This document shows positions 37,284 to 49,796 of a stretch of DNA of 64,000 nucleotides, piece by piece. Made by a program: the position numbers and the translations under genes. Within the stretch, counting starts at the first letter, position 1; the number at the start of each line of letters is the position of its first letter. The DNA is from Acorus gramineus (lineage: Eukaryota > Streptophyta > Magnoliopsida > Acorales > Acoraceae): assembly GCA_030737835.1 (NCBI GenBank), contig JAUJYN010000084.1, positions 1 to 64,000 on the forward strand, in the 5' to 3' direction. The notes beneath the pieces were generated by a model. It made no database searches and had not been told where the DNA came from. It saw only the letters and a list, made by a program, of their open reading frames with translations.

Positions 37284-37866
37284 CTAAATCTCCCTCGCAC
37301 CTTTCATTGACATGTGCTCGGATACAAATTCAATCAATCTCGTCAAGTCGACAAACGAAGTCCCACCACCCTCCACAGCCCTCCTCGCCCTCTCTCTCAA
37401 CTCCCTCGCCCTCTCCCTCCTAAAACCCCCTTCCGCGCCGCCATCCATCACCTCCTCCAAAGCCTTCCCTATCGCCTCTCTCCCCACCACCGCCTCCCCT
37501 CCCGTCTCCTCCCCCGCCCACCCATTCGCTCTCTCCACCCCAACTCGCACGCCGACGCGCAGCACGTCCACCACCGCCTTCTCGTTCACGAACTGCTCCG
37601 CGAACAGCGGCCACGTCACCATTGGCACGCCCGCGCACAACCCCTCCAACACCGAATTCCACCCGCAGTGCACGATCATCCGCCTCGCCGTGACCGGCTC
37701 TACTTTGAATTCCTCGGGGAGTCCGTCGTCGTCGCCACCGCCCGATTTGACGACCCACATGAAATTGCGGCCCGAGGCATCAAGCGCGCGCGCGAGTTCG
37801 GCTGTCTGTGGTGGGTTCAGCCTTCCGATGCTCCCGAAGCTTACGAACTCGCGCGCGCGAGTTCGT
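37284..37866 (-). pseudogene. UDP-glycosyltransferase C-terminal fragment (copy A)
   Basis: The frame reads VSFGSIGRLNPPQTAELARA, MWVVKSGGG, LPEEF, then HCGWNSVLEGLCAGVPMVTW with FAEQFVNEK, and ends with a basic helix and a stop at 37284. This is the C-terminal donor-binding half of a family-1 plant UGT, which transfers sugar from UDP-sugar to small molecules in the cytosol. The PSPG box should be about 44 residues and begin W-A-PQ; here the part from that tryptophan to just before HCGWNS is missing (LPEEF is followed by KVEPVTARRMIV), so sugar-nucleotide binding would be lost. Upstream the frame hits a stop in a palindrome at 37843-37866, so the acceptor-binding half is absent. GC-rich codons contrast with the AT-rich surroundings. 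Confidence 0.85.
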
Positions 37867-38003
37867 TAAAGAATTCATCCGAGGAAGTTCAGATGCAAAT
37901 ATTCCAAGGGATTGCTTACCGAATCACATTTTAAGAGTTTTTCACAACGAACGATCGGAGATGGAAATATAAATGGTTAATAAGATTCCAAGGGATTGCT
38001 TAC

Positions 38004-38051
38004 CCGAGGACCGCTGCCGCTGCCGCCGTCGATGATCAACGTGTTTCCCAT
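38004..38051 (-). other. Possible 5' exon MGNTLIIDGG (copy A)
   Basis: On the minus strand an ATG opens a 16-codon frame rich in Gly-Ser that ends at CGG/GTAAGC, a good donor. The same piece occurs in copy B. No downstream exon of a matching product is found, so the gene is unknown. Confidence 0.25.
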
Positions 38052-38178
38052 CACTTGCAGAAGAAGAAATGAAAAACGAGGACGAAAGGAGAAAGAAGGA
38101 TATATAATCTTTACTTTAATGTCTTTCAGGCACAATTACAAGTTTTTACATTTTTGCAATCTGATCATCATCCGACAG

Positions 38179-39193
<1,015 letters not shown>

Positions 39194-39497
39194 TCTTGGA
39201 TGACTGACATTATGCATGGTAAATGCATCGATAGACTATGATGTCAGACTTAAAATAAAAGCAGTATCAAACTGCAATATTTGGAATGCTTGATATGGGA
39301 ACATCAGAGTTTATACGAATGTTTTTGGTCTTGTGGTATGGGTGCCCTTTGACATTATTGATGTTTCAATGCTCCTAGAACTTTATTCATAGCAGTACTT
39401 GTGGCTTGATTAAAAAAGAATTTCGACAAGGGTATTGTTAAAATGATATCCAGCTGAGCTTTAAATCTTTCAATGCATGACTAGGAAAATGCAATCT
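39194..39497. other. HINT 3' flank
   Basis: Probable 3' UTR and downstream sequence of the HINT gene; no other feature seen. Confidence 0.4.
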
Positions 39498-40187
39498 TCC
39501 TGTAAAGTAACAATACATTACTGATGATGCGATGACACCTCTTAGGGTTTAACCTTCAGCAATGATAAGGAATTGATTCACTCTGTCAAGTAATCAAAAT
39601 ACATTCTGTGTATCAGTTTGGTTCAATTGGATTAAACAAATTTGGTTCAATTAACTGGTCAGGTAATTTGGTTTTAAATTCGACTTGGTTTAGATTTAAA
39701 TTGGGTATAACGATAATTCAGTTCAATTTGATTTGATACAAAGTCAAATCAAACTGATTGAATTAGAACCCCAATGTCCCTGGTACCTACTATGCACATT
39801 TTAAATGGGATTGTACCAGTGGTATTCTGTTCCTGGCACATAGGATCCCAAGCCCCGCTAGGCCACCAAGGCTTTTTAGGAGGACATTTGAAGGAAAAGG
39901 TAAACTAAGGGTGAGTTCATTCTCATTCTGTTGGAGAACCTAGGAAAATTGCATTTAAAATCTTCTATTCTTATGTTCATTCCTGGATATTGCAGGTCAA
40001 ATTTATCATTTCACGGAATCAAAACAAAATAGGATTCCTAGGAAGGAAGAATTCTCCTTCTGAATAAGAGTTACCAAAGTTTCTAAGAGTTCATTTGGAT
40101 CTGTCATGGAACACTCACATTTTAAAAAATCCAACGATTAAATACTTCGGATCCACCACTAAATCTCACCGTAGATCCAAACAAGCT

Positions 40188-40487
40188 CTAAATCTCCCTC
40201 GCACCTTTCATTGACTTGTGCTCCGACACAAATTCAATCAATCTCGTCAAGTCGACAAACGAAGTCCCACCACCCTCCACAGCCCTCCTCGTCCTCTCTC
40301 CCAACTCCCTCGCCCTCTCCCTCCTCAAACCCCTTCCGCACCGCCGTCCATCACCTCCTCCAAAGCCTTCCCTATCGCCTCTCTCCCCACCACCGCCTCC
40401 CCTCCCGTCTCCTCCCCCGCCCACCCATTCAGCCTTCCGATGCTCCCGAAGCTCCCAAAGCTTACGAACTCGCGCGCGCGAGTTCGT
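40188..40487 (-). pseudogene. UDP-glycosyltransferase fragment (copy B), PSPG box deleted
   Basis: The minus strand keeps EFVSFGSFGSIGRLN, with a short duplication of the SFG motif, then jumps straight to the GWAGEETGGEAVVGREAIGK segment that lies after the PSPG box in copy A. The entire donor-binding box is therefore gone. A further frame change occurs near 40340. The C-terminal helix with TSFVDLTRLIEFVSEH and the stop are shared with copy A. Its upstream edge is the same palindrome (40464-40487). Non-functional remnant. Confidence 0.8.
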
Positions 40488-40624
40488 TAAAGAATTCATC
40501 CGAGGAAGTTCAGATGCAAATATTCCAAGGGATTGCTTACCGAATCACATTTTAAGAGTTTTTCACAACGAACGATCGGAGATGGAAATATAAATGGTTA
40601 ATAAGATTCCAAGGGATTGCTTAC

Positions 40625-40687
40625 CCGAGGGCCGCTGCCGCTGCCGCCGCCGATGATCAACGTGTTTCCCATCAAGGTGTTTCCCAT
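40625..40687 (-). other. Possible 5' exon with duplicated MGNTL (copy B)
   Basis: Counterpart of 38004-38051. It starts MGNTLMGNTLIIGGGSGSG because a 15-base in-frame duplication repeats the first five codons, then ends at the same GTAAGC donor. The gene is unknown. Confidence 0.25.
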
Positions 40688-40741
40688 TACTTGCAGAAGA
40701 AGAAATGAAAAACGAGGACGAAAGGAGAAAGAAGGATATAA

Positions 40742-41102
40742 AATATATCCTTTTTTTTTTTTTTGGAAAAATCCAAATAACCCCTATAAACTGTCCGGAA
40801 TCCATTTAAACACCCCCCCCCCCTTTCTTTTCCTTAAATCCATTTAAACCCCTGAAAACACTCGTACATAAGCTTAATTAGTCAACGAAAATATGTGAAA
40901 AAATATTTTTTACATATTTGCTCTAATAATAGTAGTGAAGTTTATTTTAAACAAGTTGCATTATGAAGAATTTTAAAATCATGTATCAGATTTTTTTTAC
41001 TTTGTAGTTGAATTTTTATAAGGTTTTGCATGCTCCGGGTTCCCCTTATATTGAACGTGCAATTTTGTAAGAGTGATCACAATTAGTATTTGATTGGGTA
41101 AT
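40742..41102. other. AT-rich spacer
   Basis: Contains poly-T (about 40750) and poly-C (about 40810) runs; no gene seen. Confidence 0.4.
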
Positions 41103-41593
41103 AACATGCTTAGGGGTACAATTCAGTCGATTTGATTCAGTTTTTTGCAAACCCAAATCGAACAAAATTATAATTACATCTAACCCGAAAATCGAACTGA
41201 TCCGAAAACCAATCCGAAAACACAGACTGAACCGAACGATGTTAGTTGATTAACTCGAAGTAAACCACACCAAACTGTTTAATATAAATTAGTATATGAT
41301 TTTATATGAATATTAATGGTATAAAAATAATATATTTTTTAATATAAAAAGGAATATCGAAATGAATATTGATTATAAATAATCATGTGTTTAAATATAA
41401 TTCAATTCAATTTGGTTAGTTCAATTTTTTTTTTTTAAGTAACACCAAACCCAAACCAAAATATATCGGTTTACTATTTTTTCAATCTATACCTAAATCA
41501 AACAAAAAAAATTATTGGCCCAAACCTGAAAAAAAATCATTTGGATTGGTTTGGATTCGATTTAACCAACCAAATTTGCACCTCTAACATGCT
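41103..41593. mobile_element. hAT-type MITE with 8-bp TSD
   Basis: AACATGCT flanks the element on both sides (41103-41110 and 41586-41593). The ends are TAGGGGTACAATT and, in reverse complement, AGAGGTGCAAATT, and the interior is rich in aaccgaa/ttcggtt inverted words. No coding capacity. Confidence 0.7.
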
Positions 41594-41939
41594 ATTATAG
41601 ATATATAAATATTTCAATACAGATAATAATACATAATTTTTTGTTTGATTATATTTTTAATTATTTTTGTTTAAAGTGTAATAATAAAACTTTTGTTATT
41701 CATCATGTTAGTAATAATTGTTCATGAATAAGTTATGGGTAAAATGTGAGTAAGATGTAAATTAAAATTTATAAAATGTGAAAAAATAATTGAACATTTG
41801 AAACCCTAAGGTGATGAAGTATAATTTGACATGATACCCCTAAGAAGACCTAGAATATAAATACTAGCTTATTCCCACCTATTCTGGTATAGATATATCC
41901 AACTATTTCATGCAAACAAACATGTTATTGGACATAGTC
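41594..41939. other. AT-rich spacer
   Basis: No gene or repeat seen. Confidence 0.4.
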
Positions 41940-42632
41940 TGTAACACCTGTGCATTTTCTCTTCTTTATATATTTGATTTAAATATGTAAATATGATATT
42001 TGAATTAAAATTAGTGTATTTTGTGTGTTTTTAAGTTTTGGCTCATTTAGTGTATTCTTATGGGCCCATTTTAGTTTGCAATTTTAAATACTCTTTGTTA
42101 ATTTTAAAAAAATTGTATATATTTTCTTTTGAATATTTTCAAGATTTTAATGGTTACAATTTTATAAAATTTTAGAGCTCAAAATATTAAATTTTGAGAT
42201 TTCATTGTTATTGATTTTCAGGGACCTAGTTTTTTTAATCTTGAATTTTTCTATTATAGACTGCAGGGACCTATCTGTAATTCGTATAGGGACCTATTTG
42301 TAAATTAAAAAAAATTCAAAGGCCATTGTGTAATGTTTTCACGCCTCCGTTTCTGCAATGATTTTCTAATCAATGTTTTTCACGCCTAAAATATGTATAT
42401 CTTACATAATTGTGTTGCAATTGATATTGTATATTTGATTTGATTTGTTTTATTACATATATGATATAATAAATATAAAAATTTATGATTTCCTTAGTTG
42501 TCATTTCTTATTTTGGTTATTCATATATTCTTTTTTTTTTTGTGCATATCCTTTCAAATCTTTCTAATAACCACTTTTTAAATTTAAATTGAAATCAAAT
42601 GAGAATATTAGATTAGATAAATATGTATATAT

Positions 42633-42633
42633 G

Positions 42634-42664
<31 letters not shown>

Positions 42665-42740
42665 GATGTGAGGTGCCGAAGAGTTTGGGAGAGAGAGAGA
42701 GAGAGAGAGAGAGCGGAGAGAGAAAGGAGTTAGAGAGAGA
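42633..42740. repeat. GA microsatellite
   Basis: Interrupted (GA)n in two blocks, 42633-42666 and about 42690-42740. Confidence 0.9.
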
Positions 42741-44683
42741 AAAAAAAAGGTATTTAATATATCTTTTCTTTTTACCTTTTGATTTTCCTATTATTTATTA
42801 GATCCATGCTTAGGTATTTGGATTTTTTGAGCTTTTAATAAAAAAATAGGGTTTTGATTTATTAATTATTTTAAGAATTAAATATTTTTTTTATGTTATG
42901 GGATTTTGTGTTTTTATCAAATTAGAGTTTTGATATACATATGTTCATATTGTTAGATTCTTATATTTTTATAAAACCAGGGTTTTGATCTATTATTTAT
43001 TATTATTAGATCTAAGTTAGATTATTAAAATTGAATTTTCTTTAATAAAGCTAGGTTTATGATTTATACAAATCCATAAGATGATAAGTTTTATTTGTTT
43101 TCAACTTTTACTAATTAATAGTTTATTTTTATAGAGAAAAATGTGTGTTTTCATGTTATTATATCAATTTTTGTTATTTTATTATTATTTTGAATTTTCT
43201 GGATATTGTCTTTTTCTGTGTTTTATCTTTTCTGGTTTTGACTTTTAGTGTTTGGTTAGATGGTAAATAGGTTTTTATTCTTCTTCTTAGGTTCTATTAT
43301 ATTTTTTTTTGTATGATTTATATGAGATAAATTTAGCTCATTGGGTATAAAGATTTATACCTATTGATTATGATTAGGGAAATTAGGTCTAGGCTTGAAT
43401 TATAGGTTTTAATTAATAATTTATTTGGTTCATCTAGGTTGTAAATTTTGTTGCGGGCTTCATTCTCCGGACCTAGGGTCCATTCGAGGTGAGTGGGCTT
43501 ATCGATTTATTTCGTGTGAGCTTTTGCTCTATAACGTTGAATTTCATATGCCAATGATATTTATTGAGATAAATTTGCATGATTTGGATATTTTTTTCAT
43601 ATTGGTCAAATTGCATTTTTATTAAATAAAATTGCATGATTTAATTCATTCATTATGTCATTTAAAATAGCATGTATTATGCTATTCATGTTTCAAGAAT
43701 TAATATAATACATTTTCTAATGCTTATGTTTTTGAAATAATATTTGGATTAAGGATTATCATTTTTGATATTTTTGGAAAAATTTAGGACTAGTGGAGAC
43801 AACCTAGTCCTAGGTGATTTTATTAAGATGCACATCATAGCATATTTCAGGAATAAATCCCCCCCGTTGTATTTCGCCTTTGGGGAGGAAGGTCTAGGAC
43901 TCGAAGAGTCCCAAGATCGGTGAGGGGTGTGGTAAAGCATTCCTTGTTTGGAGTTTGCAGCAACCGGGGCATCCTGTGCTGGTGTTCTCGTAGTGATGGC
44001 AGCGGCGACCCATCAGCGTCTTCTAGATCCGACGTCTCCTCGAGGGAGCTTTTTGAGCGATTTAGTCGCTTGGGGCTTGGCACACCTATTTTGAGGAAAC
44101 GGTTCTTCCGATTGAGAACCCGATCCGGTCATATCATTTAAACCTCATGATTTCTACAACGTGGGCCAAGGATTGGGCCACATGATTGCTTTAAAATATA
44201 TATATTTTTTTAAGCTCATGAATTTATATTGATTTATTAAAGGAAATTCTTGTTTTTAATAACTTTATTTTATGTATATATATGATTGTATCATTTAACT
44301 CTCATGCTTTTTCTTGTGTGGGCCAAGGATTGGGCCATGTGCTTGCATTAAAATGTTTTTTTTTTAAGTTCATGATTTTAAATCGATTTAATAAAATAAA
44401 AGATTTATTAAAAGAAATTCTGAATTTTATATAACTTATTTTTATATATAACTGTCACGTGAAGTAATTTGTCAATGGGCTTATTCACTGAGTTAATTGC
44501 TCACCCTTTTCGATATGGGCTGGTTGTTTCATAACCAGGTATCGCATATTTCGAGGATCGAATTGAAGTTTGGGCTTTTCGCATCTTTCATGAATATCTT
44601 TGAAGTAGTGGTTCAAATGTGAATTATAGTCACGATCGACTATTTGGGTTTGTTCAGTTTAGATGGCTCCCACAGGGGTGGTT

Positions 44684-44890
44684 TGAAAGTCTATGAAAAT
44701 CTATGAGAGTTAATATGTGAAAGTCTGCAAATGTCTGTAAAAGTCTGTGAAAGTCTATGAGAGTCAGCCTATGAAAGCCTGCAGAAGTCTGTGAAAGTCC
44801 ATGAGAGTCAGTATGTGAAAGTCTGTAAAAGTCTACGAAAGTCTGCAAAAGTCTATGAAAGTCTACAAAGTCTACAAAAGTCCATCACTT
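44684..44890. repeat. Minisatellite of gaaagtctg-type units
   Basis: Roughly 18-20 imperfect repeats of a 9-12 base word (aaagtctatga, aaagtctgtaa, aaagtctgcaa). The reverse strand gives a periodic frame (FHRLSQTF-like), which is a by-product of the repeat. Confidence 0.85.
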
Positions 44891-45172
44891 GAATAATGTC
44901 CACAAAAATCCATCAAAGTCCGTATCGACTACCCCCCCCCCTTATTATGTATTTCCTTTTAGTATCTTGTTTCCACAAAACTCTGAAATTTTGTAAGACC
45001 ATTGGTGATTTGAAAACATTGGATATTATTTATATTTATTATCATCCGTTTTATTATATTGTTATCATAGAAAAAAAAAAAGAGCTGCAAATTTTGGTCT
45101 TGTATTTATATTAAATTTAGTAGCGACGCATTTACCGTCCGATAAACGGTTAGATAAATGAGGGGCGTTACA

Positions 45173-45580
45173 TATTCACACCCCAATCCTCCCCTGTTAT
45201 GCTACCCAAACATAGGCTTAGGGTAGATAGAGTGTTTGCACATAATTTCTAAAAGAAAATAAATAGAAAGTAAACAAATTTATAACCAAGGAAGATGGAA
45301 AGTAAAATGCTTATACAAAAAAAGCTGCAAAAATAAAAAATGATATGGAATTAAATTAGTTGTCAATTTTTTATTGATATTTCTCAGCTCCTTTTATCTT
45401 TTCCATCCTTTCATGGCAAAAGTAATTTACAAATATTAATTTTTTTTTATTTGGTAAAAAGGCTATGTAATCATAGTAGAGCTACATTGCCCCTGTAGAG
45501 TGATTACAAACGACATGTTTCGAAGGGCGACTATGAACAAGATGGACAGAGTCAACCAGAAACAGCGGGCCAAAACCCAA
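45173..45580. other. AT-rich spacer
   Basis: No gene seen; poly-T near 45440. Confidence 0.35.
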
Positions 45581-45809
45581 GTAGCATTTGGTTGCGCGAT
45601 TGTGCAGCGTTTGCGATTATAAGAAGCTGGTTCTGCAATCGTGCAACCTAATGATTTTACAATCGCAGCTTCCTGCAAACAGATTTAAGGAAAATAGTGC
45701 CCAAAAGCTGTGATTTGAAAAGGCTGGAGGGAAACAGCTTCTTGTAGAATCAGTTTTAAACCCAACAATTGCAGAAAATCACTTTTACAATCGCGTTACC
45801 AAACGCTAC
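45581..45809. mobile_element. MITE with GTAGCATTTGG termini
   Basis: The left end GTAGCATTTGGTTGCGCGATTG matches the reverse complement of the right end (GTAGCGTTTGGTAACGCGATTG). It is about 230 bp, without coding capacity, and the interior contains further inverted gattgtgcaa/ttgcaatcg-like words. The TSD is not clear, so the superfamily is unassigned. Confidence 0.6.
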
Positions 45810-45829
45810 CCGCCCAAACAGGGTTGTGA

Positions 45830-45935
45830 TTGTTTTTCTGTTCAATCTCGCCATCAACGAGAATCGAACACGGGAAGCTCAATAGTGAGCCGGCGTCCTT
45901 ATCCACAGGCTTAAAGCCGTGGGGACGTTACAAAT
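45830..45935 (-). other. tRNA-like pol III B-box sequence (possible SINE trace)
   Basis: On the minus strand a gtgttcgattctcg motif matches the B box / T-arm consensus of tRNA genes, with cgccggctcactattgag upstream. The arms do not fold into a convincing full tRNA by eye, so this may be a tRNA-derived SINE remnant or chance. Confidence 0.2.
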
Positions 45936-46182
45936 GAGAATCTTGATTATGGTTTTTTCCCATAATATCACATAATTTCATAGCTGGTGATGTGGACTTC
46001 AAGAATGCATGAACAGAACCTCTTGTACCCCTTCTGAAACTGTACAGGATAAATACCATGGAGTAGAGTGGGTTGTATGTGAAGCAAAATTGAATAGGGC
46101 ACGTTCATCATATTCTTGAAAGATTGCTTCAGTTGAAGCGCTTTTAGCAAGCCAGTTAAATCAGGTGGCATCTTTGGGTTAG

Positions 46183-46356
46183 GCAGCATTTGGTTGCAGG
46201 ATTGAATAATTTTTGCATTTGCAGGAAGCTATTTATGCAATCATGCAATCAAACAAGTTTTATTGTAATAGTTTCCTGTAGACATATACAAATATTACTA
46301 AAGGAGGGGGTGAGCATCGTGCAAAATCAGTTTTACAATTGCACAATCAAATCCAC
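46183..46356. mobile_element. Second, diverged MITE of the GTAGCATTTGG family
   Basis: GCAGCATTTGGTTGCAGGATTG at the left and gcacaatcaaatccacc at the right form diverged inverted ends related to the element at 45581-45809. The interior shares gcaggaagct-like and ttttacaattgca words with it. Confidence 0.5.
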
Positions 46357-46365
46357 CATAAGTAA

Positions 46366-48834
46366 GCAGTTGTAACGTTCTGTATTTTTCAAAATTATAT
46401 ATTGTTTTGAATATATAATGAAAAATTTAATTGAAATTAAGTTATTTCATTTTTTTTCACTTTTGGTAGTGGGCCCAAATGAGTCCAATTTGATTTATAA
46501 TTATAAAAATTATAAATTAATGTTAAAATATTTATTTTATATATTTTTGGAGATCTTTATAGTCTCAAGATATTTTGATTAAAAGTTGGTGAGATTCGGA
46601 GTTCAGAAAATTATGTTTTTAGGATTTTGTGTCAAGTTATTTGGCCTAGGGATCTAGTTGCGATTTTAAAAAATCTTTTAATAGCCTTCAGGGACCTGTT
46701 GGTAAATCAGATAGGGATCTGTTTATAAATTGGATGGGGGCGTAGTTGTAAACCCAGAATACTTAAGGGGTCGTTCTATAATTTTGGTAAAAACCCTTTA
46801 AATAGCACGTTTGGGTTAGGGTTTGCTTCCAATTTTCATGTGCCAGGTGGTGATGACCCAACCCTAGACGAAGATGGTGGGTGGTGTAATCGGATCTAAG
46901 GTGAGAAATCATTCTCTATTGATTTTGTTGTTTAGTATTTCAATTTATTTTTTGTTAGAAGATGATTGTGTCAATCGATTGTTTGGGGAAGAAGGTTGAT
47001 GGATTAGGTTTAGGGTTTGATTGATTTTAAATAGATGATTATTTGATTAGATTTCAATGGATCTCGAAGGATTTCTCAGGATCAAATTAGATTTATTGAT
47101 TTGGGGGATTAAAGGGTTATTTTCGGGTTGATTATATACTTGAACGTTAAATCATGCTTTTTACTATGATAGAGTCGTGTCAGGAAAAAATGTATTTCAT
47201 AAACAGAAATAGGTTTTGAAAATATCTTTCTAATGAATCATGAATTGTCCAATTCGGAGTTACGAGTAAGAAGTTATGATTTTTAAAAGATTTCTGTGCA
47301 GTTTCTTATAATTCAAATATTTTGCTTCATGACAAAGTTTGATGAATTTTAGAGATTAAAGGGGTCATCCATTTTGATGAGTATAATTTGATTTATGGGT
47401 TTTGATGATTTTGTTGATCTCGGTGACTCAAATTGGATCTTAAATCAATAATTTGGTTTAGTGTGATCAAGTAATATTAATTGGATATTATTGTTATTTG
47501 GATGTAAATTGATTGGATTGAGTTATTTGGATCATTGGAGTTGTAGTGGAGCCTTATTGGATTTGTCTAAATATTTATTCAACGATTGATCGATTATGTG
47601 GGCTTTATGAAATAAATGGATATTGATTATTGGATCATTGTAAGTATATGAATATTTTAATATTTATTCAGAGTTGGGATTTTTGTTAGGACTTTCAGGT
47701 GATTTGCGGATTGTAGGTCTATTAGGTATGGGCTTTTAGGATTATTGGGCCTAGTGTTGTTGTAAGTTGGTTATCAGTTGTTTGTGTCATGATTGAATGG
47801 TTTCTGATTTATTATTTCATAATTGTTATACTAGGTTATCCACGTGCGAATGTGTATCATTCATGCACGTGTATCGGTTTGTATTGCGTGTATTGGAGGT
47901 GAGTGGACTTGAGTCTCATATTTAGATTTCAAAGAATATATTATGTATTCATGCTAGGACCATCTTATCTTATGGAATATAACTACTAGTTTCGATATAA
48001 AAATATGAGCATGCTTTTGGTGATATATGTATCATTATGGTTTGTATTTTGAGATTGTGCATACTCTGTCTTTTTACGGTTTTGAAGATGTGGTAAATTA
48101 GCAAATGCATACATTCTGTCTAGGTGGCTCGGTCTTGGTGGCCAATGTCTAGGTGGGCGTACGTCTACGTAGCTAGGTCTGAGAACGTAGGACCCAAGTT
48201 TTTGTGGCTAATGTCTACGTGGCCATGCTTGTGAAAGGCCCTGCGAGCTAGGTGCTGTGAAGACGGACATGCGTGTTCGTGGTGTTACATGCATCATGTT
48301 GGATAGGATTGTGTGTGTGTGTGTGTGTGTGTATTATTGTATGTCTTGGTGGCATTGTTGTATAGTATTTTCTTAATATATTACATGTCTGTATAGAAAT
48401 ATTACAATATTGATATTTTGAATATAAATGTATTAACGAGATGATGATGATCCATTCACTGAGCGTGTTGTAGCTCACCCCTCCTTTTCCCCTTTTCAGG
48501 TTAAAGACTTAGATTGAAGGATCTTGTATAGTAGCGATCAAGATAATGATTTATGGAGCACTAGACTTGTGTAGAAGGTGTTGGTCATTTCTTTGGCATG
48601 TAGAGGACCCATATGTATGATAGTGTCGATATATATAAAAATCCAGTTTTTCCGAATGTATATTGAATTGGTTTTGGATTTTAGCATTGACAATTGATGT
48701 ATAAATATAGTGATATTTTTCTTATGTTCTTGGAATAAAAAATATATAGAACTCTGAGATTTGAAGAATTTGGTTAACGTAACGGGATTTCACGCTTCAA
48801 AACGGGACCGTGGATTCGGGGGCGTTACAGCAGT
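46366..48834 (+). mobile_element. Solo LTR (gypsy-type, 2.46 kb) with perfect TSD
   Basis: The LTR is 46371-48829, TGTAACGTTCTG to GGGGGCGTTACA. GCAGT stands on both sides (46366-46370 and 48830-48834). There is no internal region, so it is a solo LTR. The terminal motifs resemble the LTR at 41940-45172 but the bodies differ. A (GT)n tract lies at 48310-48332. Confidence 0.85.
48310..48332. repeat. GT microsatellite
   Basis: (GT)n, about 11 units, inside the solo LTR. Confidence 0.9.
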
Positions 48835-49796
48835 ATGACAAATGAGCAATATAAAGTTAAAAGGTGAAAGAAGTTATTTAAAGCACAAGAAGTATTGACG
48901 TTTTTTATTCATACAGTTAGGCATATTACATTCCTTTGACAAATTGTTAGCCTAGTTTAGTTTAAGATGTATCAAAATTCATTTTGCATAAAAAAAAAAC
49001 CAACATAAATAAGATCTTTAATAAATATTGTGAATAATTTTTAAATTTTAAATTTAATTCTTGTACACAATTTACCTTAATTAAAATGTATCCCTATAAA
49101 TAAAAAAATGAAGAAAAACGAAACATAACAAACAAATGAAAACATAAAATTAGAGTGCTTACAAAAATATAAAAACTAACAAATAAATATTCAGGCTTTC
49201 AGATAAAATCAAATCAAATAACGTGTGTTTGTTTTCAAAGATTCAACCAATGAAATATATAAAAAAAAATCATTTATAGCCCACATTGACTGATTAAAAA
49301 AATGTCCTTTAAAATCAAATAAAATTACAGTATGACATGACATTTACAAAGCTCGTAAATTGCGTCCTTTAAGGAGGCAATCCCCAAGGCCTCTCTAATA
49401 GCGTAATAAATTGTAAAATATGTGAAAATAAACAAATATTGATATATCAGGTTTGTTCTAAAATTATGTTATTTTATATAATCTATTATATTTATACTAA
49501 TATTTTATATAGCGGAATAAAGGCTTACTACATTTGGGGCTGGAAACAAGACTGAATATAACATTTTTTTCCCTTCTTCAAACATATGGAGTAAATTTGT
49601 GTAGATCAGCATGTAAATTGAGCCACCATCAAATTTACAATCATCATTTGTTAGATGAAAAGGTTCTCAAAAGGAAACACGCTGCTCTTACTGATTGAAG
49701 CAGTGCGGATGAGAGAGCTTTGTTCAATGCATGAGAAAGATCTAACAAATTGAGCCTTATATGTTCATGCGAATGACAGTAGCTAGCAATATTAAG
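48835..49796. other. AT-rich spacer
   Basis: No gene seen. The 128-codon minus-strand frame overlapping its end (49644-50027) runs antisense to the copia gag and is rejected. Confidence 0.4.

Larger units (their letters stand above)
36598..38106. repeat. Segmental duplication, copy A
   Basis: The segment from cctgtaaagtaacaatacatt to gagaaagaaggatata recurs as copy B at 39498-40741. By eye it is about 95 per cent identical outside indels. It carries, in order, an AT-rich block with ggttcaattggattaaac words, a UDP-glycosyltransferase remnant on the minus strand, and a short exon-like start on the minus strand. No gene is seen in 36598-37280. Confidence 0.85.
39498..40741. repeat. Segmental duplication, copy B
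   Basis: Second copy of 36598-38106, in the same orientation. It is shorter, mainly because about 320 bases of the glycosyltransferase segment are missing. It ends at aaggatata before a poly-T run. Confidence 0.85.
41940..45172 (+). mobile_element. Solo LTR (gypsy-type, 3.2 kb)
   Basis: The sequence runs from TGTAACACC to GGGCGTTACA, the terminal form of many plant gypsy LTRs. Flanking pentamers are tagtc and tattc, one mismatch, so a decayed TSD is likely. No internal region adjoins either side, which fits a solo LTR formed by LTR-LTR recombination. It holds a GA microsatellite and a short tandem array (separate entries) and two copies of a gggccaaggattgggcca motif near 44165 and 44320. Confidence 0.7.

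Noticed and set aside
37312..37934. Plus-strand frames of 185-206 codons over the UGT fragment
   Set aside because: Antisense to the GC-rich UGT coding sequence, which has clear motifs on the minus strand.
41935..45177. Perfect TSD for the 3.2-kb solo LTR
   Set aside because: The flanking pentamers tagtc and tattc differ at one base, so only a decayed TSD can be claimed.
45830..45935. Functional tRNA gene
   Set aside because: Only a B-box-like motif is present; acceptor and anticodon stems do not form by eye.
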